Positions 22,170 to 33,496 of a DNA stretch of 64,000 bases are shown one piece after another. The position numbers and the translations under genes were made by a program. The first letter of the stretch is position 1. Every line of letters starts with the position of its first letter. The stretch comes from Xenopus tropicalis. Its lineage: Eukaryota; Chordata; Amphibia; Anura; Pipidae. A model generated the notes under the pieces. It ran no database searches, had not been told where the DNA came from, and was given only the letters and a program-made list of their open reading frames with translations. The stretch lies in contig NC_030680.2 of assembly GCF_000004195.4 (NCBI RefSeq), positions 142,415,545 through 142,479,544 on the forward strand. Direction: 5' to 3'.

Positions 22170-23115
22170 TTCACTCTAGAACCAGCCTGGGCCTACACCA
22201 AGGCCTTTGGTTAGTAAAATATCTGCACTGATATTTCTATTTAATCTTGATTTAAACCCAAACCCCATTTGCACTTATCCTTTTGATAACAAAAAGTCCA
22301 TGTTGCCATTAAATGCCTCTGTGTTCCTTATCGAATGGTCCCACTTAAACATAGACATTGACCTTGGGGGGTTCCTAGAGATTGGTTTGGAATGAATATT
22401 TTTATGCACAGAAGCGGTAGGATGCCGGCACAAAATGTCTTAACTGCTTTTTAACACCGAGCGATTTGCCCTTGGGAAGCCTCCATTTAAGCTGCGGTTG
22501 GTTTAGCCTTTGTTTTAAGGATTACGGTTGTGTAGTACTCGGCCCTGGTGTAATTGATTATTGTATTGTAATACAATTTCCCACCTTTGACTGGATCTTT
22601 TATTTTTCGCTAAATGCCACTGCAACGGCTTTATTCCGGGAAACAAAAGACAAAGGAGCCCGTGTAACTCACAGGATAGGCCATTATCAAAGGTTGAAAG
22701 AAAGGAAAAAAAAAAAAATCATTATTCTGCTCAAGCCCTGCCATTTGCATAGAGGGGTTTCTAAACGATTGTACAGATTCATTTAGTAAATTCAGGAGCT
22801 TTGTAACAGCTTAAAGGTTTTCCTTGGGTTTATCATTGTCTACAGAAGGACTGAAAGAATTTCCGGAGCCCTGATTGTGTTGTGGTTCTAAATAAATATT
22901 ATGCTATTATCCTATAATTCTATTGCAAAGGCAGCTGCATGGGTTAAAGACGTCACTAAGGTTACTAACCTGACCCCCTAAAAACTTGACAAATATAAAA
23001 GCCATAGACTGAAAGGTTGATTAGCAGTTAATACACATTCCTTTTTCGCCAGACATTTTACAGTGTTCACCATTTTGCTTTTTTCGTCATTCAGGTTATG
23101 TTTTATATTTTGTAC
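22170..23115. other. Low-copy intronic sequence
   Basis: About 950 bp with balanced composition and no recognised repeat. It is a reasonable place to look for conserved non-coding elements. No coding evidence. Confidence 0.4.
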
Positions 23116-23634
23116 TAGTGATGGGCGAAATGTTTCGCCAGGCATGGATTTGCGGCGAATTTCTGCATTTTGCCATTGGTGGATTGTTTCGTGAAATCGA
23201 TGAAAAAATTTGCAGCAGAAAAATTAGCCGCACGTCCGCTGGCGACAAAAGAATAGCCGTGCGACAAAATAATAGCCGCTGGAGACAAAATAATAGCCGC
23301 GAGCGACAAAATAATAGCCGCCGGCGACAAAATAATAGCCGCTGGAGACAAAAGAATAGCCGTGCTACAAAATAATAGCCGCCGGCGACAAAATAATAGC
23401 CGCTGGAGACAAAAGAATAGCCGTGCTACAAAATAATAGCCGCGAGCGACAAAATAATAGCCGCCGGCGACAAAATAATAGCCGCGAGCGACAAAATAAT
23501 AGCCGCGAGCGACAAAATAATAGCCACGGGCGACAATTTTTTTTGACGCACAACATTTTTGCAGTTTCTCCGATCTTTTAAAAGATTTGCAAATTTTCCG
23601 GCGAAGCAAAACGGAACAGATTCGCTTATCACTA
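23116..23634 (-). mobile_element. hAT-1 MITE with about 14 internal units
   Basis: TAGTGATGGGCGAAATG to TTCGCTTATCACTA. Units of the type gcgacaaaataatagccgc repeat about 14 times. The flanks (TTTTGTAC, CTATACAC) match poorly, so the duplication has decayed or one end was rearranged. Confidence 0.85.
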
Positions 23635-23776
23635 CTATACACCCTCTTCCCCCCCTGTTCACTGAAACATCAGGAAAGTTCAACTTTCCTCTTATAGGTA
23701 AAATCGAAACAAGTATGGCATTCATACTGCTGTGACTCAACCATGGGGGGGGGGGGGTCATTTTTCCATCAATTTT

Positions 23777-23980
23777 GTAAAAAAAAAAAAATCCAATGGA
23801 GAGCCAAATGCCGTCTGTGTTGTTAATTGGTTTAGAGATGCATAGCACTACATGTTTCGGACCAGGTACTGCACCAGAGGAAGGACCCCAGAGGTCCAAA
23901 ACATGTAGTGCTATGCATCTCTAAACCAATTAACAACACAGACGGCATTTGGCTCTCCAGTGGATTTTTTTTATTTTTAC
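23777..23980. repeat. Fold-back repeat with arms of about 87 bp and a hammerhead-like centre
   Basis: The left arm 23777-23863 and right arm 23893-23980 are almost perfect inverse copies (for example gccaaatgccgtctgtgttg against caacacagacggcatttggc) around a 29-nt loop. The central part on the plus strand has the layout of a type I hammerhead, described in the findings. A transcript would form a very stable hairpin. Confidence 0.9.
23871..23911 (+). ncRNA. Degenerate hammerhead-ribozyme-like motif
   Basis: In order: GCAC (23871-23874); CAGAGGA (23875-23881), where the canonical core is CUGANGA; a stem GGACC/GGTCC (23883-23887, 23893-23897) with loop CCAGA; AAAA (23898-23901), where the core needs GAAA; the self-complementary CATG; TA as the expected cleavage dinucleotide; and GTGC pairing with the first GCAC. 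Two core changes and one unpaired A suggest it is not active. The opposite arm of the fold-back keeps GGTCCGAAACATG on the minus strand, supporting an ancestral GAAA. Such motifs are known in Penelope-like elements; this assignment is inference. Confidence 0.4.
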
Positions 23981-24219
23981 ATGGTACTTATTAAAGTGGA
24001 CCTGGCGAAACCTACACCACTGTCTGATTGAGCCCCTTCACTGAGTCTTACACTTTGTGGCACACAAGCTGTATTTTTCCTTTTGTCACACTATTATGGC
24101 TACCAATGACCAATGAAGGGCAACTGGCCACTCTTCTGATGGTGATTTATGTACAACTTCCAGCATCTATAATCCTTCTATAAGCACAGTTCCTCTTCAT
24201 TTCCCCTCCTCTATGTGGA

Positions 24220-24453
24220 AGGGAAAAAAGCAGTGCTTATTTTTGAATTTCTGACTCGGAGGCAAGTTCTAGAGGAATAAAGACCATGGGTACTGCCAAA
24301 CAGAGCCTCCTGTAGGCTGTCAGTCCACATTGGTCTACCAAATAACCAATCACAGTCCTTATTGGCCAACCCCCTAGAAACTTTTTTCATGCTTACATTG
24401 CTGCCCAACTTTTTTTATATTTAAATGTTGCTCAAAAAGGTTGGGGACCCCTG
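24220..24453 (-). mobile_element. Repeat of the hAT-like CAGGGGTCCCCAACC family, copy a
   Basis: Minus strand: starts CAGGGGTCCCCAACCTTTTT, includes gagcaacattt and ends near aaattcaaaaataagc. The same order occurs at 25183-25489, 36530-36760, 46030-46313 and 46438-46620. Confidence 0.7.
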
Positions 24454-25065
24454 GTGTAAAGGATACAAATATACAAATCTGGATCATGCACCAGGCATCA
24501 AATGCAGTCATCACATAACTGTTGTAAGAAGGACATGATGGAGGACTTTATTGGCTTTACACAGAGTTAGGCCTGGTGGGACAGGGGTGAGCAAAGGGCC
24601 AGGATCAGCACATTAACTGTAAGGAGAGAATCTGATTAGATTATGGCTTGTGGCTCTCTTTGACCTGTACACCTTGAGTTATTAAGACTTTTTGAGTTAA
24701 CACTCATGCTCTGTTGCCCTGTTGCTCATTCCAGTTTATGAACTCATGATCGTACAAGTCATTCTGCAATACTTATAACTCTAGTTGGTCTTCAGGTGGA
24801 TGGTGCCCTCATCCATTGCCTTAGGCAGTCACCATAGTCTGGAAAAACCTTGGTATTCTACAGCTTCTCTGTAAATTGCTTCCAATCCATTGTCCACCTC
24901 AAGTTTATTACACCTTTTGACATCTTGCAAACATTTTCCATTCTCTACATATATTTATATATAATAATATATAAGAACATTGTGAGCATTAGTAACTATG
25001 TCCTCTTTTAGAGAATGTCTCGATCATATTTATAGTTTATGTATGTGAATGTATAGATTGGTAGG
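24454..25065. other. Low-copy intronic sequence
   Basis: No gene or recognised repeat. Confidence 0.35.
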
Positions 25066-25152
25066 TGTGGGTTAGGTGTGCTGGGTTTACTTGGATGGGT
25101 TGAACTTGATGGACACTGGTCTTTTTTCAACCCTATGTAACTATGTAACTAT
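25066..25152 (+). mobile_element. 3' tail of a LINE (CR1/L2-like), copy 1
   Basis: gggttgaacttgatggacac then ggtcttttttcaaccc, ending in a short atgtaact microsatellite. That ending is typical of 5'-truncated LINE tails in frogs and fish. Related tails are at 29743-29791 (inverted) and 30170-30253. Confidence 0.65.
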
Positions 25153-25182
25153 ATACCCCATGTCCAAACTGTCCCTTTGAAG

Positions 25183-25489
25183 CAGGGACCCCCAACCTTT
25201 TTTTACTTGTGAGCAACATTTCAATGAAAGAAAGGCTTGGGAGCAACACAAATACAGAAACGTTCCTAGTAGGTGGCCAGTAAGGACTCAGATTGGTTAA
25301 TTAGTAGCCCAATGTGGACTTGCAGACTACTAGAGGCTCTGTTTAGAAGTACTCATGGTCTTTATGCCTCTATACTTGCCTCCAATTCAGGAATTCAAAA
25401 ATAACAACCTGGTTTCGGGGCACTGGGAGCAACATCCAAGGGGTTGGGGAGCAACATGTTGCCCCTGAGCCACTGGTTGGGGATCACTG
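25183..25489 (+). mobile_element. Repeat of the CAGGG(A/G)(C/T)CCCCAACC family, copy b
   Basis: Starts CAGGGACCCCCAACC and ends GGTTGGGGATCACTG, an inverted terminal pair in hAT style. It carries gagcaacatgttgcccctg. No clear 8-bp target duplication remains. Confidence 0.75.
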
Positions 25490-26170
25490 CTAAATATGAT
25501 ATAAATATAAACACAAATATATGGAGAAAAATCTTTGTGCACACAGATAAGGTACCTTTTCCTCTAGTCTCTGAAGGAATAGAAATCATCTAGATAATAA
25601 TAGTTCAGCCATGCCGTGGCCTAATATTGTAATATATCTGCTCTCTATTTACTCAGCCGTGCCGTCCGTTTAATTGTTACTTAGCTAATTTTCAGCTTAG
25701 TTTATCATTTGGAAAGCTGAGTGTGAAAGTCCTTAATTCCTCCAAGATGTTTCAGAACCTTCCTTCAAGGATAATGTGCAACTTCATTTGATTTTTATTA
25801 ATAAGCAACTTTCAAGCTCGCTAATTTGAAATATTCGAGATATCTCCGGGCATCATGTCTCATTGAGCCGCGGCTTCGCCTGAGAAATTCCGAAGCTTTT
25901 CAGCACTTTCTCTAATTAACTCCTTCACCTGTGGCCCTCCATAGGGCATCATTTGCACAGGGATGTATGGATATAACCCTGAGTTTCAGGTGAATTTTAA
26001 GATGACACAAGCGGATTTACATTGTAACGAGGCAACACATAGGAAGACATTTAGCCGGGCCCAGGGCAAGGAGAGGAGAGATAGTCCCACTGGTAAGAAT
26101 GTGCAAACACAGTATGGAAAGTGTAATTATTATTTGTTTTCTATATAACTAGGTGGACTACGGTTACCAT
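25490..26170. other. Low-copy intronic sequence, possible conserved element
   Basis: 25640-25950 has balanced composition, no repeat similarity and long AT-rich blocks between short GC-rich ones, like many vertebrate conserved non-coding elements. I cannot test conservation here. No gene was seen. Confidence 0.35.
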
Positions 26171-26174
26171 AGCT

Positions 26175-26960
26175 CCTTGTTTAAAGGAAAACTATACCCC
26201 CAGAATGAATACTTTACCAACAGGTAGTTTATATAATTGTAGGGACCCATAGGGTTAATCCACCAATTTGGCTTTAAACCCTACTACTTCCTGATTTCCA
26301 CTGTTACTGGGCAAAGTCCCATGTATCTAGTTCAACCTTTATCTATGCCTTATTGGTTATTTGGGTTGACCACACCTCTTGCAAACTCATATAGTGTTTA
26401 GCAAAGAGGTGTGGCTTTCTCTTTGGCTGCCTCTTTGTCTCAGGTGAAGGTCCACTGAGCCTGGGATCAGAATAGGCATCAGTAAAGCATTATTGCCCCA
26501 GAGTTATCATCCACTCTAGTGAAGTTGGGGACAGGGACCCCATGAACGAGGACCAGTCAGATAGTTACTCTTGTAAGAGCACTCTCTAGGGGTGTGAAAT
26601 AGAGAGGGAAGGAAGCAAGAGCAATTTCGGCTCCACCAAGGAAAGTAGCTGGAAGTACCTTCCATACAGGCAATGTTGCCTCAGCATAGGGCCACGGTTA
26701 AGACATAGGAGACAGGCAATATCTCAACCCTGTTCCACAGTCGGCTGTAGGACTCTCAAGCTAGGGGTTAACAACCTGAGGACTGAGATATCCATCCTGA
26801 CTGCTCCCATAGGGGTGCCAAGCTGACCAGGTGCATTTACCCTGTCCAGACTCCCAAAAGAGGTGGGATAAACCAGCGTGCATCCTCTCTTGTTGTCCTC
26901 AGAGTACTACTGTCATTTACCATCTGCATTGTGAGTATAACCCTGCTGATTCATTTGTCT
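26175..26960. repeat. Unclassified dispersed sequence, possibly LTR-derived
   Basis: It begins with the common Xenopus phrase tttaaaggaaaactataccc and continues with promoter- or LTR-like sequence (gggacccatagggttaatcc; cttgtaagagcactctctag). No primer-binding site, partner LTR or coding region is in the window, so the class is uncertain. Confidence 0.3.
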
Positions 26961-27155
26961 GTGACAAAGGGTGTCAGTAGGCTTTTTTTGTGGCAACTTT
27001 TTTGTCTCGGCCACTTTTTTCTTGCTGACTTTTTTGTCTTTGCAACTTTTTTATCTCAACTGATCAAATTTTTACCGAAGTTTCACAAAAAAATTCAACC
27101 ATGGCGAAATGTGACTGGAAACCCAGGCCTTGCGAAAACACAAATTTGCTCATCA
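26961..27155 (+). mobile_element. hAT-1-related fragment abutting another copy
   Basis: gcaacttttttgtctcggcc-type units and the end AAATTTGCTCATCAA belong to the family. It is fused directly to the next copy at 27156 without a clear second terminus. Confidence 0.55.
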
Positions 27156-27455
27156 ATTTTTTCGCCAGGCATGGATATGGAAAATATTGATGTGGGCGAC
27201 AAAAAAATATACATGGGCGACAAAATATAGATGCAGGCGACAAAAAAATATACATGGGCGACAAAATATAGACGCGGGCGACAAAAAAATATACATGGGC
27301 GACAAAATATAGATGCGGGCGACAAGAAAATATACATGGGCGACAAAATATAGACGCAGGTGACAAAAAAGATGCGGGCGACAAAAAAAATTGCGTGACA
27401 AATGCGTTTCGCGAATTTTATGGTGAAGCGAAACGAGACAGATTCGCTCCTCACT
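27156..27455 (-). mobile_element. hAT-1 MITE with roughly 41-bp double units
   Basis: It ends AGATTCGCTCCTCACTA. The interior alternates gggcgacaaaaaaatatacat-like and gggcgacaaaatatagacgc-like halves, giving a two-part unit not seen in the other copies. Confidence 0.75.
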
Positions 27456-27548
27456 ACTCACTAGCACTCTTGTGAGGAAATCTCTGGGAATGACTAGAAC
27501 CAAACTGTCCATCAAAAGTTCTCTCATAAGAATATGCATTACCAAGTA

Positions 27549-27973
27549 CCGTATATACTCGAGTATAAGCCGATCCGAATATAAGCCGAGGTGCCTAATT
27601 TTACCTAAGAAAACTGGAAAAACGTATTGACTCGAGTATAAGCCTAGGGTGGGAAATGCAGCCGCTACTGCTAAGTTTCAATAATCAAAATAAATACCAA
27701 TAAAATTACAGTAATTGAGGCATCAGTGGGGTATATGTTTATAAATATTTATTTCAAAGAAAAATAGTAAACTAGCTCTGTAAGTGGAGAAGAGGGTCAA
27801 CAAAAACAACAGGCACTGGAGGGTCTGGTTGTGGGTGGCCTAATTTGCACACAAAGTACAGAGGGTGCTAGTCTGGAGGGACCCATGGCACCCGACTCGA
27901 GTATAAGATGAGGGTAACTTTTTCAGCACATTTTGGGTGCTGAAAAACTAGGCTTATACTCGAGTATATACAG
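27549..27973 (+). mobile_element. mariner-like MITE (CYGTATATACTCGAGTATAAG ends)
   Basis: The left end CCGTATATACTCGAGTATA and right end TATACTCGAGTATATACAG are inverse copies flanked by TA on both sides. That fits the TA target duplication of Tc1/mariner elements. I recall very similar elements in other vertebrates. No transposase remains. Confidence 0.8.
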
Positions 27974-27975
27974 TA

Positions 27976-29047
27976 ATTCCTACTGATGAGAAGCAGGATA
28001 ATTTACTTTATAGAGGCTATTTTATTTGAGATCCCCAAAGAGTCGGCCTTGTTCTCTACTTTGTACTTAACTGCCTGCAAGAACATCGCTTGTATCTGGG
28101 CCCTTCTTCAGCCTGGGTGTCTCATTTTACAACAGGTCTAAACATTTAGTTCCAAACCTAAATAAACCGTAAATACAGACAAGCCCAATGCGTAAATCAT
28201 ATCTACGCTTTTTCTCCTGAGGGCGCGATGTTCCGTTCTATGACGGATAAGCATCTTGTCTGACAATCCCCATAATATAAGAATAGTTGCGGGAAGAGAT
28301 TCATCCTACTTTGGTTCTTCTGGAAGCAAAAAAAGATTGATATAAATAAAATTTAAACAGAGAACGCATTACAGATGTCGGCTGTGAAGAAATGCTTTGT
28401 CGGCCTAATGAAAAGATATCAATTTTCTCCACTTCATTCAATAAATTGTGAGTCATTTTCTAAATGGATTAGATTAAAAAGGAAGCGCAGACTCCCAGTG
28501 TGGAGCCCTCGGAACGGATGGAAACCTCAGACAAGGGAAACATTGAACCTTTCAAGCAGCTCCGGATCTATAACATTGATACAGAATACCGTAGGAGTGG
28601 CTGCAGCCCCATGATCCCCCACTGCTAAAAAGGGCGATGCTACGAGAATTGAATGAGACACATTGTTCCGAATTTCTTCTAAAATGTCATGGGCTCGTCA
28701 AGTCAATTGCAGGACTGGGGAATTTGAAAGGTGTGGGGGGGGAATAAAGGGATGTCGGTAACGTAGCAACATAGTTAGAGAGTTTGAGTAGAAGAAGTTT
28801 GTCAAGTTCTTCAAGAACAATAAAAGAACGTCTGCTAACTGAACCTTAGGGTTGGAAGTGATTCCTTGCCTCAGAGCTGGTACTTACATAACAGTTTATC
28901 TAGGGATTCTAATAATCCATCATAAAGCCAAATATTGTTCTCGAAAGAGGGCAACTCATTTTAATTTCTGTCAATAAATTCTACCTATTCAGTGCAAATC
29001 CTCCATTTCTTCGATCGTTGTGCAAGTCTTCCTGTCACTATCCAAAG
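27976..29047. other. Mostly low-copy intronic sequence
   Basis: 28180-28720 contains no recognised repeat and has even composition; an 80-codon open frame at 28375-28614 lacks any family resemblance and is probably chance. Confidence 0.4.
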
Positions 29048-29458
29048 CAGGGTCAGACTAGAGGTTGCAGGGCCCACCAGGGATTCTGCCTCAAGAGCCC
29101 CTGCATTGGGGGAATGGCTCCCGCCACCTTCACACACGCCCTTACCCCCCCACCCCCACAGGGGCTCCCACCACCCTTCCAACCCCAAGCGTGCGTTTCT
29201 CCAGCGTGTTGGGGATGGAGACCGGCGATACGCCCCCTGATCCCCTTCTGAACATGCTTCCTATTCCCCTTCTGGACACGCCTCCTGCCCCCCTTTGAAC
29301 ATGCCCCCTTCTGAACACGCTTCCTGCTCCCCCTTCGAATACACCCCCTGTTTCCCTTCTGAACAATGCTCTGGTGGAGCGCCCTGAGGGCATCGGGTCT
29401 CAGCCACCTGGACCCACCTGGTTTTTTCTCAATGTGCCAGCAGCCCAGTCCAACCCTG
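29048..29458 (+). mobile_element. hAT-4 family MITE (CAGGGTCAGACTAG...CCCAGTCCAACCCTG)
   Basis: ATCCAAAG is duplicated perfectly outside the inverted termini (29040-29047 and 29459-29466). The interior repeats cccccttctgaacacgc-type phrases about six times (29240-29370), a small tandem expansion. Non-autonomous. Confidence 0.95.
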
Positions 29459-29705
29459 ATCCAAAGTGTGAAACATTCTTTGATATATTGGTCTAGAATG
29501 GTGCTCCTTAAACACCAGAATTAAGGAAAAAGAACCTTGACCAGTTGGGGAAGGCAAGAAAAAGGATAACATTAATACTGGGAAGGTCAAAGACAAGGAA
29601 TGAAGGTCAGTCAGGGGGTTAAAAGGTGGTAGGACCCTCTTATTCCTGGACTGGCAGCAGAGAGCAGCATCCCACCCTCACTATTGTTATGCCCTAAAGC
29701 CTTAA

Positions 29706-29895
29706 GGTGGCCATAAACGGGCCGATTGTAGCTGCCGATATCAGTTACATAGGGTGGGAAAAGACCAGAGTCCATCAAGTTCAACCCTTCCAAGTGAAGG
29801 GTTGAACGATCAAATTAGCCTACATTTGCCCGATATCGCCACCCGTAGGTGGGGATATCAGGAGAAGGTCTACTCGCCAAGCGTGTATGGCCACC
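29706..29895 (+). mobile_element. GGTGGCCATA-family MITE with an inserted LINE tail
   Basis: TTAA then GGTGGCCATAAACGGGCC at the left, GTGTATGGCCACC at the right. A 49-bp inverted LINE tail (29743-29791) interrupts the gccgatatcag part. Confidence 0.75.
29743..29791 (-). mobile_element. LINE 3' tail, copy 2 (inverted)
   Basis: The reverse complement reads gggttgaacttgatggactc followed by ggtcttttcccaccctatg. It is nearly identical to the copy at 30170-30253. Confidence 0.7.
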
Positions 29896-30169
29896 TTTTC
29901 AGCCAGGGTGGCTTGTCTCTGTCCTGGTAATGTTGGTTACAGCTGTGGATGCTGCCAGGGGAATTACTTGCTGAAGGGTTGGGTGGGGTGACTGTTATCC
30001 CACTCCCTGCTCCATAGAGTTTATCTTAGTGTCTCCTTGAGTATTGGTCCCAGAAGGTAGGGTAGGGTACAATTGCCCTCCTGAGTGCAGCACTGGGGTG
30101 CCATAGGAATGACTAGAACATGGCTGAGTTTTTATGCATTTGGCTCAGTATTAAGTTCAGTCTCGTTAT

Positions 30170-30253
30170 AGGTTGTGTGTGCTGGGTTCACTTGGAAGGG
30201 TTGAACTTGATGGACTCTGGTCTTTTCCCACCCTATGTAACTATGTAACTATA
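30170..30253 (+). mobile_element. LINE 3' tail, copy 3
   Basis: gggttcacttggaagggttg, aacttgatggactctgg and cccaccctatgtaact, ending in a short atgtaact/tatata run. Confidence 0.65.
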
Positions 30254-31050
30254 TATATAAAACTCACATTTTGATGGATTTGCCCCTATGTTAGTATGCT
30301 TTCCTTAAGGGCATGGGCTTGGAGTATAGGAATGGCTTGGTTTTGGTATGTGGCTAGGGAAGACAAATGCCTTGACCTTGCCCCCAACATATTTAGTATT
30401 TTTATGGTGACTGTTAACTTGTCTCAGCAAATACAATTTTCAAACCATATAGGTTAATTTACCTTTTGCATGAATTTTTTTTATATAATAATGCATAAAA
30501 TGAAACTCACAAAATGTTATCAACTATCAACTGCCACTGATATTACCATTATATGAAACAAGCTTGTTCTGTCTACTTCTTGATACTTCAGTTTATTTCT
30601 CCTTAATTTAGGCACCAAAAATATATTGTATGCTTATGGTTTCTGAATGGGCTGAAGCTGAAACACTGTGCGTATGTTACCTTGTGATATTAGCCGCACT
30701 ATATAAAGCCATTAAAGCAGAAATTTAATTTGTTTTTCATCGGGCAGCAGGATAAATATGTTGTATAATGCAAGGAAATGTATAATATAGGAAGCATTAA
30801 CTGAACATTGGGTAATTTGGAGCTAGGAAATTGTGCAATTGGCAGGAAAATGAGAAAAAAAAAAGCTGAAGTGTTCATGTTCAAACAAAGTTTAACTGTA
30901 ACATTTGTAAAATATTAGAGAAGAATGTTGTGATTTCCACACCAAGCAGTTCTGCACGATCGGTTATGCTTCATTATTGTATTTATGGAATCATGGGTTT
31001 CTTGTTAAGCCGAAACAGTTGTAACTATTCTACAAATAAATGGACATTGA
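30254..31050. other. AT-rich low-copy intronic sequence
   Basis: No gene or recognised repeat. Confidence 0.4.
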
Positions 31051-33063
31051 GGGGCAGATTTATCAAAGTACGATTGAGTCCGAATACAAAAAATTTGTAG
31101 TTTTTCTAATTTATAGAATTGTGCATATTTTCTGTGATTTTTTTGTTAATTTGCGCAACTTTTACGTACGTTGCATACGTCGCAACGAGTATGAAAGTTT
31201 CGGATTTATTCAAGCTTCAGAATGGTGACTTTCCTTGGGCCGGGTTGGAGCTGCAGAGTGCCATTGAGCCCTATGGGAGGCTTTCCTTGGGCCGGGTTGG
31301 AGCTGCCATTGAGCCCTATGGGAGACTTTCCTTGGGCCGGGTTGGAGCTGCAGAGTGCCATTGAGCCCTATGGGAGACTTTCCTTGGGCCGGGTTGAAGC
31401 TGCAGAGTGCCATTGAGCCCTATGGGAGACTTTCCTTGGGCCAGGTCGGAGCTGCAGAGTGCCATTGAGCCCTATGGGAGGCTTTCCTTGGGTCGGGTTG
31501 GAGCTGCAGAGTGCCATTGAGCCCTATGGAAGACTTTCCTTGGGCCGGGTTGGAGCTGCAGAGTGCCATTGAGGCCTATGGAAGACTTTCCTTGGGCCGG
31601 GTTGGAGCTGCAGAGTGCCATTGAGCCCTATGGGAGGCTTACCTTGGGCCGGGTTGGAGCTGCAGAGTGCCATTGAGCCCTATGGGAGACTTTCCTTGGG
31701 TCGGGTTGGAGCTGCAGAGTGCCATTGAGCCCTATGGGAGACTTTCCTTGGGCCGGGTTGGAGCTGCAGAGTGCCATTGAGCCCTATGGGAGACTTTCCT
31801 TGGGCCGGGTTGGAGCTGCAGAGTGCCATTGAGCCCTATGGGAGACTTTCCTTGGGCCGGGTTGGAGCTGCAGAGTGCCATTGAGCCCTATGGGAGACTT
31901 TCCTTGGGCCAGGTTGGAGCTGCAGGGTGCCATTGAGCCCTATGGGAGACTTTCCTTGGGTCGGGTTGGAGCTGCAGAGTGCCATTGAGCCCTATGGGAG
32001 ACTTTCCTTGGGCCGGGTTGGAGCTGCAGAGTGCCATTGAGCCCTATGGGAGACTTTCCTTGGGCCGGGTTGGAGCTGCAGAGTGCCATTGAGCCCTATG
32101 GGAGACTTTCCTTGGGCCGGGTTGGAGCTGCAGAGTGCCATTGAGCCCTATGGGAGGCTTTCCTTGGGTCGGGTTGGAGCTGCAGAGTGCCATTGAGCCC
32201 TATGGAAGACTTTCCTTGGGCCGGGTTGGAGCTGCAGAGTGCCATTGAGGCCTATGGAAGACTTTCCTTGGGCCGGGTTGGAGCTGCAGAGTGCCATTGA
32301 GCCCTATGGGAGACTTTCCTTGGGCCAGGTTGGAGCTGCAGGGTGCCATTGAGCCCTATGGGAGACTTTCCTTGGGTCGGGTTGGAGCTGCAGAGTGCCA
32401 TTGAGCCCTATGGGAGACTTTCCTTGGGCCGGGTTGGAGCTGCAGAGTGCCATTGAGCCCTATGGGAGACTTTCCTTGGGCCGGGTTGGAGCTGCAGAGT
32501 GCCATTGAGCCCTATGGGAGACTTTCCTTGGGCCGGGTTGGAGCTGCAGAGTGCCATTGAGCCCTATGGGAGACTTTCTTTGGGCCGGGTTGGAGCTGCA
32601 GAGTGCCATTGAGCCCTATGGGAGACTTTCCTTGGGCCGGGTTGGAGCTGCAGAGTGCCATTGAGCCCTATGGGAGACTTTCCTTGGGCCAGGTTGGAGC
32701 TGCAGAGTGCCATTGAGCCCTATGGGAGACTTTCCTTGGGCCGGGTTGGAGCTGCAGAGTGCCATTGAGCCCTATGGGAGACTTTCCTTGGGCCAGGTTG
32801 GAGCTGCAGAGTGCCATTGAGCCCTGTGGGAGGCTTCCCATATCATGCACTGAAGGTTCAAAGTCAGAAAGGTTTTCCCGCCGTTTCTGATCGTTCGGAT
32901 ACGAAAATTTTGTGACTTTCGGAACGCTGATACGATATTATCGTGATTATTCCTATTTTTTCGTATGCATTTTTGTGACATTTCCGATCATCTCAAATTA
33001 TCGTATCTAATTCGAATTTTACCCATTTCGGGATTCGAACTCGTATTTTGATGAATGTGCCCC
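31051..33063 (+). mobile_element. TIR element GGGGCAGATTTATCAAAG...GTGCCCC with an internal minisatellite
   Basis: The left end GGGGCAGATTTATCAAAGTA and right end TTTTGATGAATGTGCCCC are inverse. Subterminal gaatttttcgtatcg-type sequence relates it to the GGGGCACATTTACTAA family. About 1.6 kb of the 2.0 kb is a 52-bp tandem array. Confidence 0.8.
31208..32832 (+). repeat. 52-bp minisatellite, about 31 units
   Basis: The unit is gactttccttgggccgggtt, ggagctgcagagtgccattg, agccctatggga (52 bp), GC-rich and very uniform. Variant units with gaggcctatggaag recur at 31571 and 32247, exactly 13 units (676 bp) apart in the same local context, so a block was duplicated. Unlike the 45-, 19/21- and 82-bp arrays there is no indel noise. 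Confidence 0.95.
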
Positions 33064-33171
33064 TAAGGGACAGATTCTCTTATCTCACATTTTGATAAAT
33101 CTGCTCCTGAGTGTGTGCTGTTATGTTATATCAAATTTACTTTAGATTCCAGGATAATAACGAAACATTAA

Positions 33172-33440
33172 GGGGGTGATTTATCAACGCTCGAGTTCGA
33201 TTTACTTTTTTTTGCGCTTCAAAAATTCGAATTTGAGTTATGGTTTGAAAACTCGGACGTCTGGTATTTATTAAGTGCAAAAACCCTGAAAACTCAAATG
33301 TAAAAATTTGGCATCTTAAAGTTTCTATAGAAGTCAATGGGATTTGTCTTAGGCAAAGTCAAGTCATGTTCTCAAACTCGAGTTTTTCAAGCTCATAAAC
33401 TCGAAAAGCTTGAGTTTTTTCTTATTGAAATGAGTTTTCC
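33172..33440 (+). repeat. Dispersed element GGGGGTGATTTATCAACGC
   Basis: The GGGGGTGATTTATCAACGCT start is followed by ctcgagttcgattt-type palindromes and an inverted ctcgagtttttcaag part. It is one of the gatttatcaa-ended elements. Right end uncertain. Confidence 0.5.
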
Positions 33441-33496
33441 TTATTAATGAATAAGCAACTTTTTTTTTTCCTGATTTAGTTTTAAAAAACTAACTT

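Noticed and set aside
24211..24408. Minus-strand frame with TDSLQEALFGSTHGLY-like sequence
   Set aside because: The same wording recurs at several copies of the CAGGGGTCCCCAACC repeat (25183, 36530, 46030), so it is repeat sequence and not a gene.
26175..26960. Possible solo LTR
   Set aside because: No TG...CA borders with a target duplication could be fixed and no partner or primer-binding site is present; kept only as an unclassified repeat.
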